Shown: in pieces, positions 16,352 to 25,193 of the stretch
Layout: each line of letters starts with the position of its first letter
Position numbering within the stretch: position 1 is the first letter of the stretch
Assembly (NCBI RefSeq): GCF_002433005.1
Contig: NZ_DJHF01000017.1
Span: 97,643-161,642, forward strand
Length of the DNA stretch: 64,000 bases
Direction: 5' to 3'
DNA from: Acetomicrobium sp. UBA5826
GTDB taxonomy: Bacteria; Synergistota; Synergistia; Synergistales; Acetomicrobiaceae
Notes under the pieces: generated by a model
What the model was told of the DNA's origin: nothing
What the model saw: the letters and a program-made list of their open reading frames with translations, nothing else
The model's database searches: none
Position numbers and translations under genes: made by a program

Positions 16352-16630
16352 TCATTGGCCGGCATTTCCTGATTCGCCAAGCTTTTGCGACAAATCCTCA
16401 TAGATTTCCGCCGGAACTTTTGTCCTCAAAGCTTTGGACAGAATGTCCTTTTTCTTTGCCTGTTCAATGCAATTTTGATCGCTACAGACGTAGGCTCCCC
16501 TTCCCTGGCCCTTGCCGGTAGGATCGACATAAACGTGCCCTTCGGGGGATCGTACGACTCTAATGAGTTCTTTCTTTGGTTTTTCTGTTTTGCACGCCAC
16601 ACAGGTCCTAGGACGTCTTTTCGTCATCAT
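16352..16630 (-). CDS. rnpM: RnpM/YlxR-family RNA-binding protein (DUF448)
   Basis: A small basic protein with the YlxR signature: RRPRTCVACKTEKPKKELIR, a GRGAYVC segment and a second cysteine pair region. YlxR/RnpM binds RNase P RNA and lowers its activity in Bacillus; in other bacteria it is less well studied. The start is one of two tandem ATGs (16630 or 16627) overlapping the nusA stop, so translation is probably coupled. It lies between nusA and infB as usual. Confidence 0.9.
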   Translation of the reverse strand: MMTKRRPRTCVACKTEKPKKELIRVVRSPEGHVYVDPTGKGQGRGAYVCSDQNCIEQAKKKDILSKALRTKVPAEIYEDLSQKLGESGNAGQ

Positions 16631-17748
16631 TACTCTTTTTCCCATTCTTTGGGCAATTCCCCCTTAATTATATCCTCGAACAGATCTTGAAGTGTTGGAA
16701 GTCGGTCCGGTTCCATTACATTTATATCTATCTTCCATCCTGTAAGTTTGGCCGCCAGCCTAACGTTCTGCCCTCCCTTCCCGATGGCCAAGGATAACTG
16801 ATCGGGCCTTACGTAAACGTTGACTGCCTTATCCTCATCGAGCCTCGGCTCTATTTTGACTACTTTTGCAGGCGAAAGTGCGTTTTTGATATATGCTATT
16901 GGGTCGTTACTCCAAATAATAACATCAATTCGCTCGCCCGCAAGTTCGTCGCTGATAGCTTTAATTCTATTTCCCTTAGTGCCAATACAGGCACCTACCG
17001 GATCGACGTTTGGGTCCAAGGTGGTCACGGCAACTTTGCTTCTTACCCCCGCTTCCCTTGCGATGTTTTTGATATCTATTACGCCTTCCTTTATCTCCGG
17101 GACTTCCAATTCAAGAAGGCTCTTCAAAAGCCCCGGATGAGATCTTGACAATACTATGCGAGGACCTTTGGAAGTTTTGCGCACATCCAATACATAAAAT
17201 TTCTTTCTGTCTCCCGGCCGATACGACTCCGTAGGAATTCGCTCCTCACGCGGAAGCATGGCATCTATCTTATCTCCTATGCGCACTAAAGCCTGGCCGC
17301 CTTCATCCCTGAAGACCACTCCGGTGACGATCTCTCCCACTTTTCCCGAGAAGTCGTTGTAAATGATCTGCCTTTCTGCATCTTTCAACCTTTGAGTTAT
17401 AACCTGCCTGGCCGTCTGAGCCGCAATCCTGCCAAAATCCCTGGGGGATACCTCTACTTTGATCATCTCCCCTTCTTTCGCATCGTCTAATCCCATAGAT
17501 TTAGCTTCTTCTACGGAAATTTCAAAGGCAGGATTTCTAACCGTATCTACTACCTCTTTTACTTCATAGATCTTTATAATTCCGTTATCCGAATCGAGTT
17601 CTACCTCGACATTTGAATTGGTCCCTTTATATTTTTTATATGCCGAAACCAGGGCTGCCTCTATGCTAGAAATTATTACTTCGAGAGGCAATCCCTTTTC
17701 AGTTTCTATTTGTTTTAAAGCTCTCATGAAATCTCGTCCCAACTCCAT
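16630..17748 (-). CDS. nusA: Transcription elongation/termination factor NusA
   Basis: NusA binds RNA polymerase and nascent RNA, and modulates pausing, intrinsic termination and antitermination. The 372-residue protein has the N-terminal RNAP-binding domain (1-130), an S1 domain (about 135-200, with GEIVTGVVFRDEG), and KH1/KH2 domains (DPVGACIGTKGNRIKAIS and LSLAIGKGGQNVRLAAKLTGW). It lacks the extra acidic repeats of enteric NusA. The ATG at 17748 is preferred because GGGAG is 8 nt upstream; a GTT-linked ATG at 17757 directly abuts that signal. Confidence 0.96.
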   Translation of the reverse strand: MELGRDFMRALKQIETEKGLPLEVIISSIEAALVSAYKKYKGTNSNVEVELDSDNGIIKIYEVKEVVDTVRNPAFEISVEEAKSMGLDDAKEGEMIKVEVSPRDFGRIAAQTARQVITQRLKDAERQIIYNDFSGKVGEIVTGVVFRDEGGQALVRIGDKIDAMLPREERIPTESYRPGDRKKFYVLDVRKTSKGPRIVLSRSHPGLLKSLLELEVPEIKEGVIDIKNIAREAGVRSKVAVTTLDPNVDPVGACIGTKGNRIKAISDELAGERIDVIIWSNDPIAYIKNALSPAKVVKIEPRLDEDKAVNVYVRPDQLSLAIGKGGQNVRLAAKLTGWKIDINVMEPDRLPTLQDLFEDIIKGELPKEWEKE

Positions 17749-17774
17749 CTCAACCATCTCCCTCTTTAATACGA

Positions 17775-18260
17775 TTACTCGCCGTCATCAATTTCTGGCA
17801 CTAATCTTGCCTTTGATATGTTCTGAAAGGGAATTAATATTTCCGTTCCGTCATCCAGCCCTAATTTGATATCGTTATTACTTAATATTTCGATAATTTT
17901 TCCTTTAAAATTTCTGCGCGATCCAACGGGATCATGAGTTTTTATACGCACTGTTTTGCCAACGTAATTTTTGAAGTCTTTTATATAAAATAGAGGGGCG
18001 TCCAGTCCGGGAGAACTTACTTCCAGATAGTACCTCCCCCCGAAGATTTCTTCTCTGGAATCCAAAAATTTATCGACTTTTCTCGACACAGTTTCGCAAT
18101 CTTTAACGTTTATTCCTCCAGGTGTATTGATATAAATCCTTAAAATCATTCTTCCCTGTTCGTGGACCAATTCCATTCCCACAAAGTCATATCCCAATCC
18201 TTCTATTATTTCCCTTATTTCGTTTTCTATTGACATCAATTCGTCATTTTTACGTTGCAT
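17775..18260 (-). CDS. rimP: Ribosome maturation factor RimP
   Basis: RimP assists early 30S assembly. The protein of about 161 residues has the conserved MELVHEQGRMILRIYINTPG and YYLEVSSPGLDAPL segments of the N-domain and an SH3-like C-domain. The ATG at 18260 follows GGAGG at a good distance; an upstream TTG at 18284 would include that site. It is the first gene of the nusA-infB operon and lies behind a promoter and hairpin in the leader. Confidence 0.93.
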   Translation of the reverse strand: MQRKNDELMSIENEIREIIEGLGYDFVGMELVHEQGRMILRIYINTPGGINVKDCETVSRKVDKFLDSREEIFGGRYYLEVSSPGLDAPLFYIKDFKNYVGKTVRIKTHDPVGSRRNFKGKIIEILSNNDIKLGLDDGTEILIPFQNISKARLVPEIDDGE

Positions 18261-18302
18261 TGCCCTTATTCCTCCAAAAGTCAATTAACGAGGCGTTTTT
18301 GC

Positions 18303-18335
18303 TTTAAAAAAAGAAGAGTGGGATTTGCCCACTCT
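18303..18335 (-). terminator. Intrinsic terminator in the rimP-nusA leader (candidate attenuator)
   Basis: On the minus strand the 8-bp stem AGAGTGGG/CCCACTCT (18315-18322 and 18328-18335, loop of 5) is followed by CTTTTTTTAAAG. It lies between the HU stop and rimP and also downstream of a strong promoter candidate at 18371-18399, so it may either end HU transcripts or attenuate the nusA operon. Confidence 0.7.
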
Positions 18336-18370
18336 CCAAAAGATATGCCCCAAAGCCCGTTGTGTATTGA

Positions 18371-18399
18371 ATTTTATCATCGACAGAATTTATTTTCAA
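18371..18399 (-). promoter_or_regulatory. Promoter of the rimP-nusA-infB operon
   Basis: TTGAAA (18394-18399) and TAAAAT (18371-18376) on the minus strand are exactly 17 bp apart. Transcription would start near 18364, upstream of the leader terminator. Confidence 0.6.
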
Positions 18400-18447
18400 G
18401 CACTACACGTAACACACAGGCTTTAAAAGGCTGCCAAATAAGGATAA

Positions 18448-18726
18448 CTACTTGGCGACGGCGTCTTTCAGCATCTTCCCTGCTCTAAAAGCGGGAACTG
18501 TTTTCTCGGGGATCTCTATGATCTCCTCCGGATTTTGTGGGTTGCGGCCCTTTCTTGCAGCTCTATTGCGCACCTCGAAGGTACCAAAACCCATGATTTG
18601 AACCTCTTCCCCTTTAGACAGGGCATCCACTACAGATTTGATAAAGGCATCGACTGCGACAGCTGCGTCTTTCTTGCTCATTCCCGTAGCTTTCGCCACT
18701 TCACTAACGATGTCGCTTTTTGTCAT
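18448..18726 (-). CDS. hup: HU-family DNA-binding protein
   Basis: A 92-residue histone-like protein of the HU/IHF family that bends and compacts DNA. The opening MTKSDIVSEVAKATGMSKKD, the GFGTFEVRNRAARKGRNPQ arm segment and the FRAGKMLKDAV end are typical of HU. AAAGGGGGTG precedes the ATG. It has its own promoter candidate overlapping the end of der, and is probably monocistronic. Confidence 0.96.
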   Translation of the reverse strand: MTKSDIVSEVAKATGMSKKDAAVAVDAFIKSVVDALSKGEEVQIMGFGTFEVRNRAARKGRNPQNPEEIIEIPEKTVPAFRAGKMLKDAVAK

Positions 18727-18770
18727 TTCCTACACCCCCTTTGATTTATAAAAAATACATCTCGACAATA

Positions 18771-18799
18771 ATTATCAACGCTTTAATTGCTGTGGTCAA
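18771..18799 (-). promoter_or_regulatory. Promoter of the HU gene
   Basis: TTGACC (18794-18799) and GATAAT (18771-18776) on the minus strand are separated by 17 bp, each matching five of six consensus bases. The -35 box overlaps the last codons of der. Confidence 0.65.
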
Positions 18800-20127
18800 G
18801 CGAGTTTTCGCCTGTTTTTCCAAAAAACCCTGATTGGGACTCCTCTAAAATCGCCGACCTTTACAAGTTCGTTTATAACTTTTCGTTCAAATGGTTTATC
18901 GACCAGGTTTTTATCGTTTACGAAAAAGAGAAAAGACGGCGGTGCCGTTCCAACTTGTGTCACGTAAAATATGTTTAAAAACCTCCCCTTTCCATCCGAG
19001 GGAAGCCTTTGGAAAGATATTATATCTCGAATTATATTATTTAAGTTTGAAGTGGAAATCCTGGTCTGCCAACGAGCGTAAACCTCTCCGCAGACATTAA
19101 AAATTTTAAAAAGATTTCTTTTTGATAGAGCTGATATAGTGACTATAGGGGCGTCATTTATAAAATACAGCTGATCTTTAACATCTTTTATGATGTTATC
19201 CCCCAGTTTTGGCTGCCCCTCTGGCAACAGATCCCATTTATTGATCGCAACAACAATCCCTTTGCCCTTTTCCAGGGCGATGCCGGCTATGCGCTTATCC
19301 TGATCAGTGACTAGTTCCGTTACATCCAAAACGAGCAAAACCACATCGGATCTGTCGATTGCACGTTCCGCCCTAAGGAGAGAATAGAACTCTATATCGT
19401 CTTTGAGCCTGCTTTTCTTTCGCAATCCTGCGGTATCGATGAGCAGATATTTTTTCCCTTCAAAAGTAATTTCCGTATCAATAGGGTCTCTTGTAGTTCC
19501 CGGTAAATTACTGACAATAGCTCTCTCTTCCCCGATCAGAGAATTGAAGATACTGGATTTTCCAACGTTAGGCCTTCCTACTATTGATATTTTTATTGTT
19601 TCGCCGTCCTCTTGAAAAGAGTCTTCGCTATCTATATACACAACAACTTTATCAAGCAAATCCGGTATGTTTCTGTTGTGTTCTGCGCTTACTCCAATCA
19701 CGTCCTCAAAACCCAAGGTGAAAGCTTCGTACAGGAGAGGTTCATGCATGGGTTCGTCTATCTTGTTGACGGCCACAATCACCCTGCGATTACTTCGCCG
19801 AAGGATCTCGGCTATCCTGAAATCAAGGGGCAATATTCCCTCTCTACCATCCACAACAAAGATGATAACGCTGGCTTCTTCTATAGCTCGGTCTATTTGC
19901 TTTCCCACCATATCAAAAAGCGGTTCATCTTCGTTCGGAAACCCTCCCGTATCTACAAGATAAAAACTCTTCCCTGCCCATTCTACTTGGGCGTAGAGCC
20001 TGTCCCTAGTTACACCGGGAATATCGTCAACTATCGCCATACGCTTCTGTATGAGCCTGTTGAAGAGTGTAGATTTGCCTACGTTAGCTCTTCCGATTAT
20101 CGCAACTACATTGACATTCCTGTCCAT
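18796..20127 (-). CDS. der: Ribosome biogenesis GTPase Der (EngA)
   Basis: Der is an essential 50S-assembly GTPase with two tandem G domains. The 443-residue protein shows GRANVGKSTLFNRL and DIPGVTRDR in the first domain, GRPNVGKSSIFNSL and LPGTTRDPID in the second, DTAGL and NKWDL motifs, and a KH-like C-terminal domain. It ends 70 bp before the HU gene and follows priA at a 24 bp gap. Confidence 0.96.
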   Translation of the reverse strand: MDRNVNVVAIIGRANVGKSTLFNRLIQKRMAIVDDIPGVTRDRLYAQVEWAGKSFYLVDTGGFPNEDEPLFDMVGKQIDRAIEEASVIIFVVDGREGILPLDFRIAEILRRSNRRVIVAVNKIDEPMHEPLLYEAFTLGFEDVIGVSAEHNRNIPDLLDKVVVYIDSEDSFQEDGETIKISIVGRPNVGKSSIFNSLIGEERAIVSNLPGTTRDPIDTEITFEGKKYLLIDTAGLRKKSRLKDDIEFYSLLRAERAIDRSDVVLLVLDVTELVTDQDKRIAGIALEKGKGIVVAINKWDLLPEGQPKLGDNIIKDVKDQLYFINDAPIVTISALSKRNLFKIFNVCGEVYARWQTRISTSNLNNIIRDIISFQRLPSDGKGRFLNIFYVTQVGTAPPSFLFFVNDKNLVDKPFERKVINELVKVGDFRGVPIRVFWKNRRKLA

Positions 20128-20151
20128 TTTTACTCACCGCTTTTGTCCTTA

Positions 20152-21951
20152 TTAGTCTCTCCAAATTCTTATCTTTGGGAATCCGATTTTAGAACGCGAG
20201 ATATGGAAGTATGGTTCCAACAGCTCTCTAAGAACTCTTGCATCTTTCGCTTTGACCCATATTATCCCTTCATCAGCTATTGGCTTATACACGGCAAATC
20301 CGGATTTGTCAAGTAATAGAAAGATATCTTCGATTACTTTTATCGGAGCAGATATTTCGATCAACAGGGCGAAGGGGGGGAAATTAAGCTCGTACCTCTC
20401 TTTGAGTTCATCCTCCCAAAAAAAGTTCCACCCATCTTTCAGTCCCCTTTGCCAACCATGATATGGCCTTCTGGATTGAATTATAATTTCTCTGCTTTTG
20501 GGATTAATACCTCTGAAGCGTGATTCCCACATCATGCTGAATGCCATAAATCGAGCGTTATAATTTGGCCGCCACGTTTCGGCATCGGCATCGATCCATC
20601 CTATTAAACCTACATTGCAATCATCGCAAAGAGAAAGAGCCAACCTAGAGCCAACAACAAGACCGCCTTTTCCTATTTCTTGCAACATTGCAGTTTTACG
20701 TTTTTTTCCGCTTTTCTCCTTGTACCACATGTAAACCGATGTTACGTCCCCAGCCAAAGCTTGAGCTATTCCATGAAGCGCCTCCAGACCCGGGCGTTTA
20801 CCAGTCAAAAGCCTGGACATGCAGGATGGACATATCGTAGGCATTTCATATGTTTTTCCGCAAAAGGGACATATCACAATATTTTCGCTGACCCTGCAAA
20901 TACTGCCGCAATGACTACACACAAAGGTCCAGCCGCACTCCTCGCAGGATATCTCTCCGGCATAGCCTTTGCGGTCCAAAATCCACATCGCAACTTCTCC
21001 GCGGTTTACGACTTCTAAGGATGATTTTAAAAGAGACGAGCTAATGGGAAGTCCTTGAGAAATCCCCGGAAGAATAATTTTATTCGCAGTCTTTATATTA
21101 ACGAAACGAATCTGTTCTTTAACGTTTTTGCTTAATTTTGGCTTTTTTAGGAAATACAATCGGGATGATGGCAGCCTGCCTCCCAAGATTAGCTTCGCCT
21201 TCCACATTTGAGCTCTTTTGGCTGCTACATGGCGTAAGGATATATTAGGATATCGGGCTAAATTGTAGGAAAAGCTGGCCTCTTCCTCCACTACAACGAA
21301 CTTAATTGGGGATAATGGAGCGAAGAGCAACCCCACTGACCCTACCAAGAAAGACACTTCTCCCCGCCTAGCCTTCAGCCACGCTTCAAAGGCTTTTTTG
21401 CCCCCGCTGGATGGCCATAACAGGCCTTGCTTTTTAATGTCTTCCGGAAGGTCATTCCAAAAAGTTCTGGCCACCGATTCCTCAGGAAAGAAGACGAGAC
21501 CGCTTTTGCCTTCGCCGATTATTTCCCTGTAGCGTCCATATCTTTCATTATCGTATACCTCGTAAACGCAATGTTCGCTATCGCCGTCTTTCGGCGGGTT
21601 AAAAACAAGGGGAGGAATATTGTTCACTTTACTGCCCTCGATGATGGGAGTAGGGCACATTAATTTTAATATCTCACCTTGGCTGCATAGATATTGTCGG
21701 GATGTCCACTCGCTTAAGCTCCACAGCTCTTGCCCCAAAAGAGGCACATCGTCCAATATCTCAATTACCTCTTTTACCTCGTAAACAATCTTATTTTCGA
21801 TATTTTCTTTTATCGCTGAAAGAAATCCCAATCTCTTGCTGTCTCGCGGACCCATAGGGACCAGAACTCTGCTGCCAATTTTCGCGGGTGCCGATATTCT
21901 GTAAGTTAATGGATGCCACCAAACTCCAGGCACAAGGACATCGGCATACAT
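20152..21951 (-). CDS. priA: PriA-like primosomal protein N' with degenerate helicase motifs
   Basis: The 599-residue protein aligns in order with PriA, which reloads the replisome at stalled forks. It has the N-terminal 3'-end-binding domain (MYADVLVPGVWWHPLTYRIS), and the zinc-binding core with paired cysteines (CEECGW, CSHCGS, CPFCGK, CPSC) is intact. The ATPase motifs are not: no Walker A GxGKT precedes the GKSGLVFFPEES strand, the DEEH box reads VVVEEEASFSYN, the GSATPS motif reads GGRLPSS, and the QVAGRAGR motif is gone. It is also shorter than the usual 700-plus residues. I infer a structural, non-helicase PriA, as reported for actinobacteria. It overlaps no gene; coaBC ends 3 bp upstream. 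Confidence 0.85.
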   Translation of the reverse strand: MYADVLVPGVWWHPLTYRISAPAKIGSRVLVPMGPRDSKRLGFLSAIKENIENKIVYEVKEVIEILDDVPLLGQELWSLSEWTSRQYLCSQGEILKLMCPTPIIEGSKVNNIPPLVFNPPKDGDSEHCVYEVYDNERYGRYREIIGEGKSGLVFFPEESVARTFWNDLPEDIKKQGLLWPSSGGKKAFEAWLKARRGEVSFLVGSVGLLFAPLSPIKFVVVEEEASFSYNLARYPNISLRHVAAKRAQMWKAKLILGGRLPSSRLYFLKKPKLSKNVKEQIRFVNIKTANKIILPGISQGLPISSSLLKSSLEVVNRGEVAMWILDRKGYAGEISCEECGWTFVCSHCGSICRVSENIVICPFCGKTYEMPTICPSCMSRLLTGKRPGLEALHGIAQALAGDVTSVYMWYKEKSGKKRKTAMLQEIGKGGLVVGSRLALSLCDDCNVGLIGWIDADAETWRPNYNARFMAFSMMWESRFRGINPKSREIIIQSRRPYHGWQRGLKDGWNFFWEDELKERYELNFPPFALLIEISAPIKVIEDIFLLLDKSGFAVYKPIADEGIIWVKAKDARVLRELLEPYFHISRSKIGFPKIRIWRD

Positions 21952-21953
21952 TT

Positions 21954-23168
21954 CTATGATAAAAACTCCGCCTCAACGATATCCCATAGGCCCCATGCAA
22001 CCTCTTCCTTTGAACCTTCTAGCCTCGAGGTGCGTCCTGTCTTGCATATGACCGTTACGGAATTGGTATCCGATTCGAATCCGCTTCCCCTGGCCGTGAT
22101 ATCATTGGCGACTATCATGTCCATATTTTTTTTGTTGAGCTTTGAAAGGGCGTTTTCTACTACTTCCGTCGATTCGGCTGCAAATCCAACCAGAATTTGC
22201 CCTTGTCTCTTTCTTTTTCCCACTTCCGCCGCAATATCGGGGTTTTCTTCTAAGATTACCTCGAGGCGGCCCCTGCCCTCTCGTTTAAGCTTTTGATCTA
22301 AAGTATGAGCAAATCTATAGTCACCTACAGCTGCCGCCTTTACTACTATATCCGCGCCATCACTCTCTTTTAATACGGCATCGTACATCTCCTGGGCAGT
22401 GGTAACGTCTATTGTTCTTACACCAAAAGGAGGCTCGATATATGTAGGGCCTTTTATCAACGTGACATCGGCACCCCTATACCATGCCGTCCTTGCTACA
22501 GCGTAACCCATCTTACCGGAGCTTGGATTGCTGATAAACCTGACGGGGTCCATGAACTCCCTGGTAGGCCCTGAGGTCACAATTATCTTTTTGCCAATTA
22601 AATCTCTCTTAGGGGACAATACCCTCCACAAAATCTCGAGTATGACTTCTTTTTTTGGGAGCCTCCCTTTGCCCTCATATCCACAAGCCAAGAACCCTTC
22701 TTCAGGCGGTATCACGATGTAGCCAAGTTCACCTGACATCTTAACATGACGCTGAGTTGCGGGATGTTCCCACATATGAATGTTCATGGCAGGAAAAATT
22801 ACTACCGGTGCTCTCGTTGCAAGCATGGTAGCCCCTAAAAGGGTTTCTGCTTCTCCGAAGGCAGCCCTCCTGATTACATTAGCTGTTGCCGGCGCAATGA
22901 CGAAGACTTCCGCCCAATCGGCCAAAGAAATGTGGGGTATTTCCCACCCACGTTGGTCGCTTAAGAAGTCCTCCTCCATCCAGGTTTTTTTGCCCGTCAA
23001 TGTGGAGAGGGACAAGGGCGTCACAAAAGAAGACGCAGATCGAGTCATTATTACCTCGATATCGTTATTATACTTCTTTAACGTACTAACAACATCGGGG
23101 ATCTTGTATGCAGATATACCCCCCGAAATACCCAAGAGAACCTTTCTGTTGGTCTTCCATTTGAGCAT
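21954..23168 (-). CDS. coaBC: Bifunctional CoaBC (phosphopantothenoylcysteine synthetase/decarboxylase)
   Basis: It makes 4'-phosphopantetheine for coenzyme A by adding cysteine to phosphopantothenate (CoaB) and decarboxylating it (CoaC). The N-terminal flavoprotein domain has GISGGISAYK, the catalytic His in HISLADWAE, APATAN, PAMNIHMW and the CGYEGKGRLP loop. The C-terminal half has TSGPTREFMDPVRFISNPSSG cut here to its start TSGPTREFMD, and KAAAVGDYR, VGFAAES. At 404 residues it is full length. rpoZ ends 12 bp upstream. Confidence 0.95.
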   Translation of the reverse strand: MLKWKTNRKVLLGISGGISAYKIPDVVSTLKKYNNDIEVIMTRSASSFVTPLSLSTLTGKKTWMEEDFLSDQRGWEIPHISLADWAEVFVIAPATANVIRRAAFGEAETLLGATMLATRAPVVIFPAMNIHMWEHPATQRHVKMSGELGYIVIPPEEGFLACGYEGKGRLPKKEVILEILWRVLSPKRDLIGKKIIVTSGPTREFMDPVRFISNPSSGKMGYAVARTAWYRGADVTLIKGPTYIEPPFGVRTIDVTTAQEMYDAVLKESDGADIVVKAAAVGDYRFAHTLDQKLKREGRGRLEVILEENPDIAAEVGKRKRQGQILVGFAAESTEVVENALSKLNKKNMDMIVANDITARGSGFESDTNSVTVICKTGRTSRLEGSKEEVAWGLWDIVEAEFLS

Positions 23169-23180
23169 GATTTTCCCCTT

Positions 23181-23402
23181 TTAAATTATTTGGTTATTTT
23201 TTGTTTTTACGACAAACGCGACCTTACCCTCTTTAATTTCTTCTATGGCCGTATTTATTGGCTTATCTCCATCTCCGCCAAAGAGACGCTTCGAAGCGTC
23301 CTCGCTAAGAGCTCTGGCCCTTTTTGCAATCAGCATAGTTAAAACATATTTATTCGGTATATTGTATTTTCTCATGATCTGATTTACATCGACATATATC
23401 AT
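23181..23402 (-). CDS. rpoZ: RNA polymerase omega subunit
   Basis: A 73-residue omega subunit, which helps assemble and stabilise RNA polymerase. The conserved region NKYVLTMLIAKRARAL and the NTAIEEIKEGKV end are typical. Its ATG overlaps the gmk stop as ATGA. The gmk-rpoZ-coaBC-priA order is common in bacteria. Confidence 0.92.
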   Translation of the reverse strand: MIYVDVNQIMRKYNIPNKYVLTMLIAKRARALSEDASKRLFGGDGDKPINTAIEEIKEGKVAFVVKTKNNQII

Positions 23403-24004
23403 TTCTTACAGCCTCCTTTCCTGTAGTTCATTATTAACCTGACAAGCTCTTCTGCAGCACGATTTACATCATCGTTTATTATCGCATGGTCGTATACGCC
23501 TGCCAACTTCATCTCCCACGCTGCGTTATTTAATCTGGTGCGCAGAGATTCCTCGTTCTCTGTGCCACGGGATATAAGTCTTTCCCTTAAAACCTCCTCT
23601 GACGGGGGCAGTATAAATATTAATACTGCTTCGGGGAATACCTTTTTCACATTTAGAGCTCCCTGGACATCTATCTCGAGGATGACATCTTTTCCCTCTT
23701 CCAGGTTCTTCAATACCTCTTTTTTAGGAGTTCCATAGTAATTCCCGTGGACAAAGGCCCACTCCAAAAAATCTCCCGACCTTTTTCTCTTTTCAAATTC
23801 CTCGCCCTCGACGAAATAATAATCTACGCCGTCTTGCTCCCCCTCCCTTGGTTGACGCGTCGTGCACGATATGGAATAGACCAAATCGGAGAGCCTTTTA
23901 AAAAGTTCCCTTCGTATGGTACCTTTTCCTGCCCCGCTGGGCCCGGAAATTACGAAGAGATACCCTTTTTCCCTTTTGTGATTTATATTGCTATAGTTCG
24001 TCAT
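23399..24004 (-). CDS. gmk: Guanylate kinase
   Basis: It phosphorylates GMP to GDP with ATP. The roughly 201-residue protein has the P-loop ISGPSGAGKGTIRREL, SCTTRQPREGEQDGVDYYFV for GMP binding, and ILPPSEEVLRERL. The ATG at 24004 follows GAGGGAA at 9 nt and lies inside the end of remA (14-bp overlap); a TTG at 24013 is less likely. Confidence 0.95.
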   Translation of the reverse strand: MTNYSNINHKREKGYLFVISGPSGAGKGTIRRELFKRLSDLVYSISCTTRQPREGEQDGVDYYFVEGEEFEKRKRSGDFLEWAFVHGNYYGTPKKEVLKNLEEGKDVILEIDVQGALNVKKVFPEAVLIFILPPSEEVLRERLISRGTENEESLRTRLNNAAWEMKLAGVYDHAIINDDVNRAAEELVRLIMNYRKGGCKK

Positions 24005-24248
24005 TTTGTGCAATTCCCTCGAAGCGATGAGCTATTGTCTCGGGCTGTATGGCCGAGAGTATCACATGATTGCTGTCAGTTAATATGACTGCCCTTGTTT
24101 TCCGGCCTTGAGTGGCGTCTATAAGCTGTCCCCGTTCCCTTGCCTCGTCTTTGAGCCTTTTAACGGGCGAGGAATCGGGATGAATTATTGCGATTATCCT
24201 GTTAGCTACGACTACGTTTCCAAATCCTATGTGAACTAATTTATACAT
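23991..24248 (-). CDS. remA: RemA-like DUF370 regulatory protein
   Basis: An 85-residue member of DUF370, starting MYKLVHIGFGNVVVANRI with GRKTRAVILTDSNHVILSA near the end. In Bacillus subtilis RemA is a DNA-binding activator of biofilm matrix and osmoprotection genes; in this lineage the targets are unknown. The ATG at 24248 follows GAGGG at about 10 nt. It sits between yicC and gmk, the standard position. Confidence 0.88.
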   Translation of the reverse strand: MYKLVHIGFGNVVVANRIIAIIHPDSSPVKRLKDEARERGQLIDATQGRKTRAVILTDSNHVILSAIQPETIAHRFEGIAQNDEL

Positions 24249-24261
24249 GTAAGATCGACCC

Positions 24262-25146
24262 TCATTCAACGTTTTGGATTTGCTCTCTCATTTGCTCTAA
24301 CAAGCACTTGCTTTCAACGACATGCCAGCGAATTCCGGCGTTTTTCACTTTAGAAGCTATTGTATTGATCTCCCTCAACATCTCCTGCAACAAAAAGCTA
24401 AGTTTTTTGCCCTCCGAAACATTCGATTTAAGCGTTTCGCGGAACTTTTCAATGTGAGACTTGCTTCTCGTGATTTCTTCTTTTATGTCCCACTTATCTG
24501 CTAAGTGTGCTACGGCTTCAAAATGGGATGGGTCGTCCTCTAAAGCAATGTTTGAAACTAATAAATTTATTTTACTCTTTAGTTCCGTAAGCTCCTCTTC
24601 GAATGCAACGTCCCACTCACCAGCTATCTCATTTACCAGCTTTTCATATTTATCAAGAGATTCATTTACAAAAGAGGATATGTGTTCACCCTCGCTCTTT
24701 CTCATTTCGTTCCAATCAGACAAAGCTTTATCCAGCAAGGCTATCGCGTCCTTATTTATTTGTTCGTAAAGATCCAACATTCTTCCTTCGGGTTGTTCTA
24801 GGACGCCGGGCAAATCGAGGAGGAGTTCGAGCTGTATTTCTTCCAAGAGCTTTAACTTACCGTGGATTGACATTAATTCCTCGAAATAATTCCGGAGAAC
24901 CTTGCCGTTAATGCTTGCCATTTTTAGTTCTGGGGCAAAGGTTGAATATAGGGTAACGGTAATCTTCCCCCTTACAAAACGATTTTTAAGTTCCTCTCTT
25001 AAAGAGTTCTCCAACATGGAAAGCTCCTTTGGGCAACGAACAATTATATCTTTGTACCTGGAGTTGACGCTACAAACATCTATACGCAATGTACCCCAAT
25101 CGAAGGTATCATAGGCACCGCCCACCCCTGTCATGCTTATCAGCAA
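24262..25146 (-). CDS. yicC: YicC-family endoribonuclease
   Basis: A protein of about 294 residues of the YicC/YloC family, with the opening ISMTGVGGAYDTFDWGTL, SVNSRYKDI and the C-terminal DUF1732 block EITRSKSHIEKFRETL, GKKLSFLLQEMLREINTIA, SK. Family members are RNA endonucleases linked to sRNA and mRNA decay. A TTG at 25146 is preferred as start because GGAGGG lies about 7 nt upstream; the ATG at 25161 overlaps that site. It leads the yicC-remA-gmk-rpoZ-coaBC-priA series. Confidence 0.88.
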   Translation of the reverse strand: MLISMTGVGGAYDTFDWGTLRIDVCSVNSRYKDIIVRCPKELSMLENSLREELKNRFVRGKITVTLYSTFAPELKMASINGKVLRNYFEELMSIHGKLKLLEEIQLELLLDLPGVLEQPEGRMLDLYEQINKDAIALLDKALSDWNEMRKSEGEHISSFVNESLDKYEKLVNEIAGEWDVAFEEELTELKSKINLLVSNIALEDDPSHFEAVAHLADKWDIKEEITRSKSHIEKFRETLKSNVSEGKKLSFLLQEMLREINTIASKVKNAGIRWHVVESKCLLEQMREQIQNVE

Positions 25147-25193
25147 AGAGGCTCCCTCCATTCAATGTGCATTGTCATTATATAAGCATTTAA

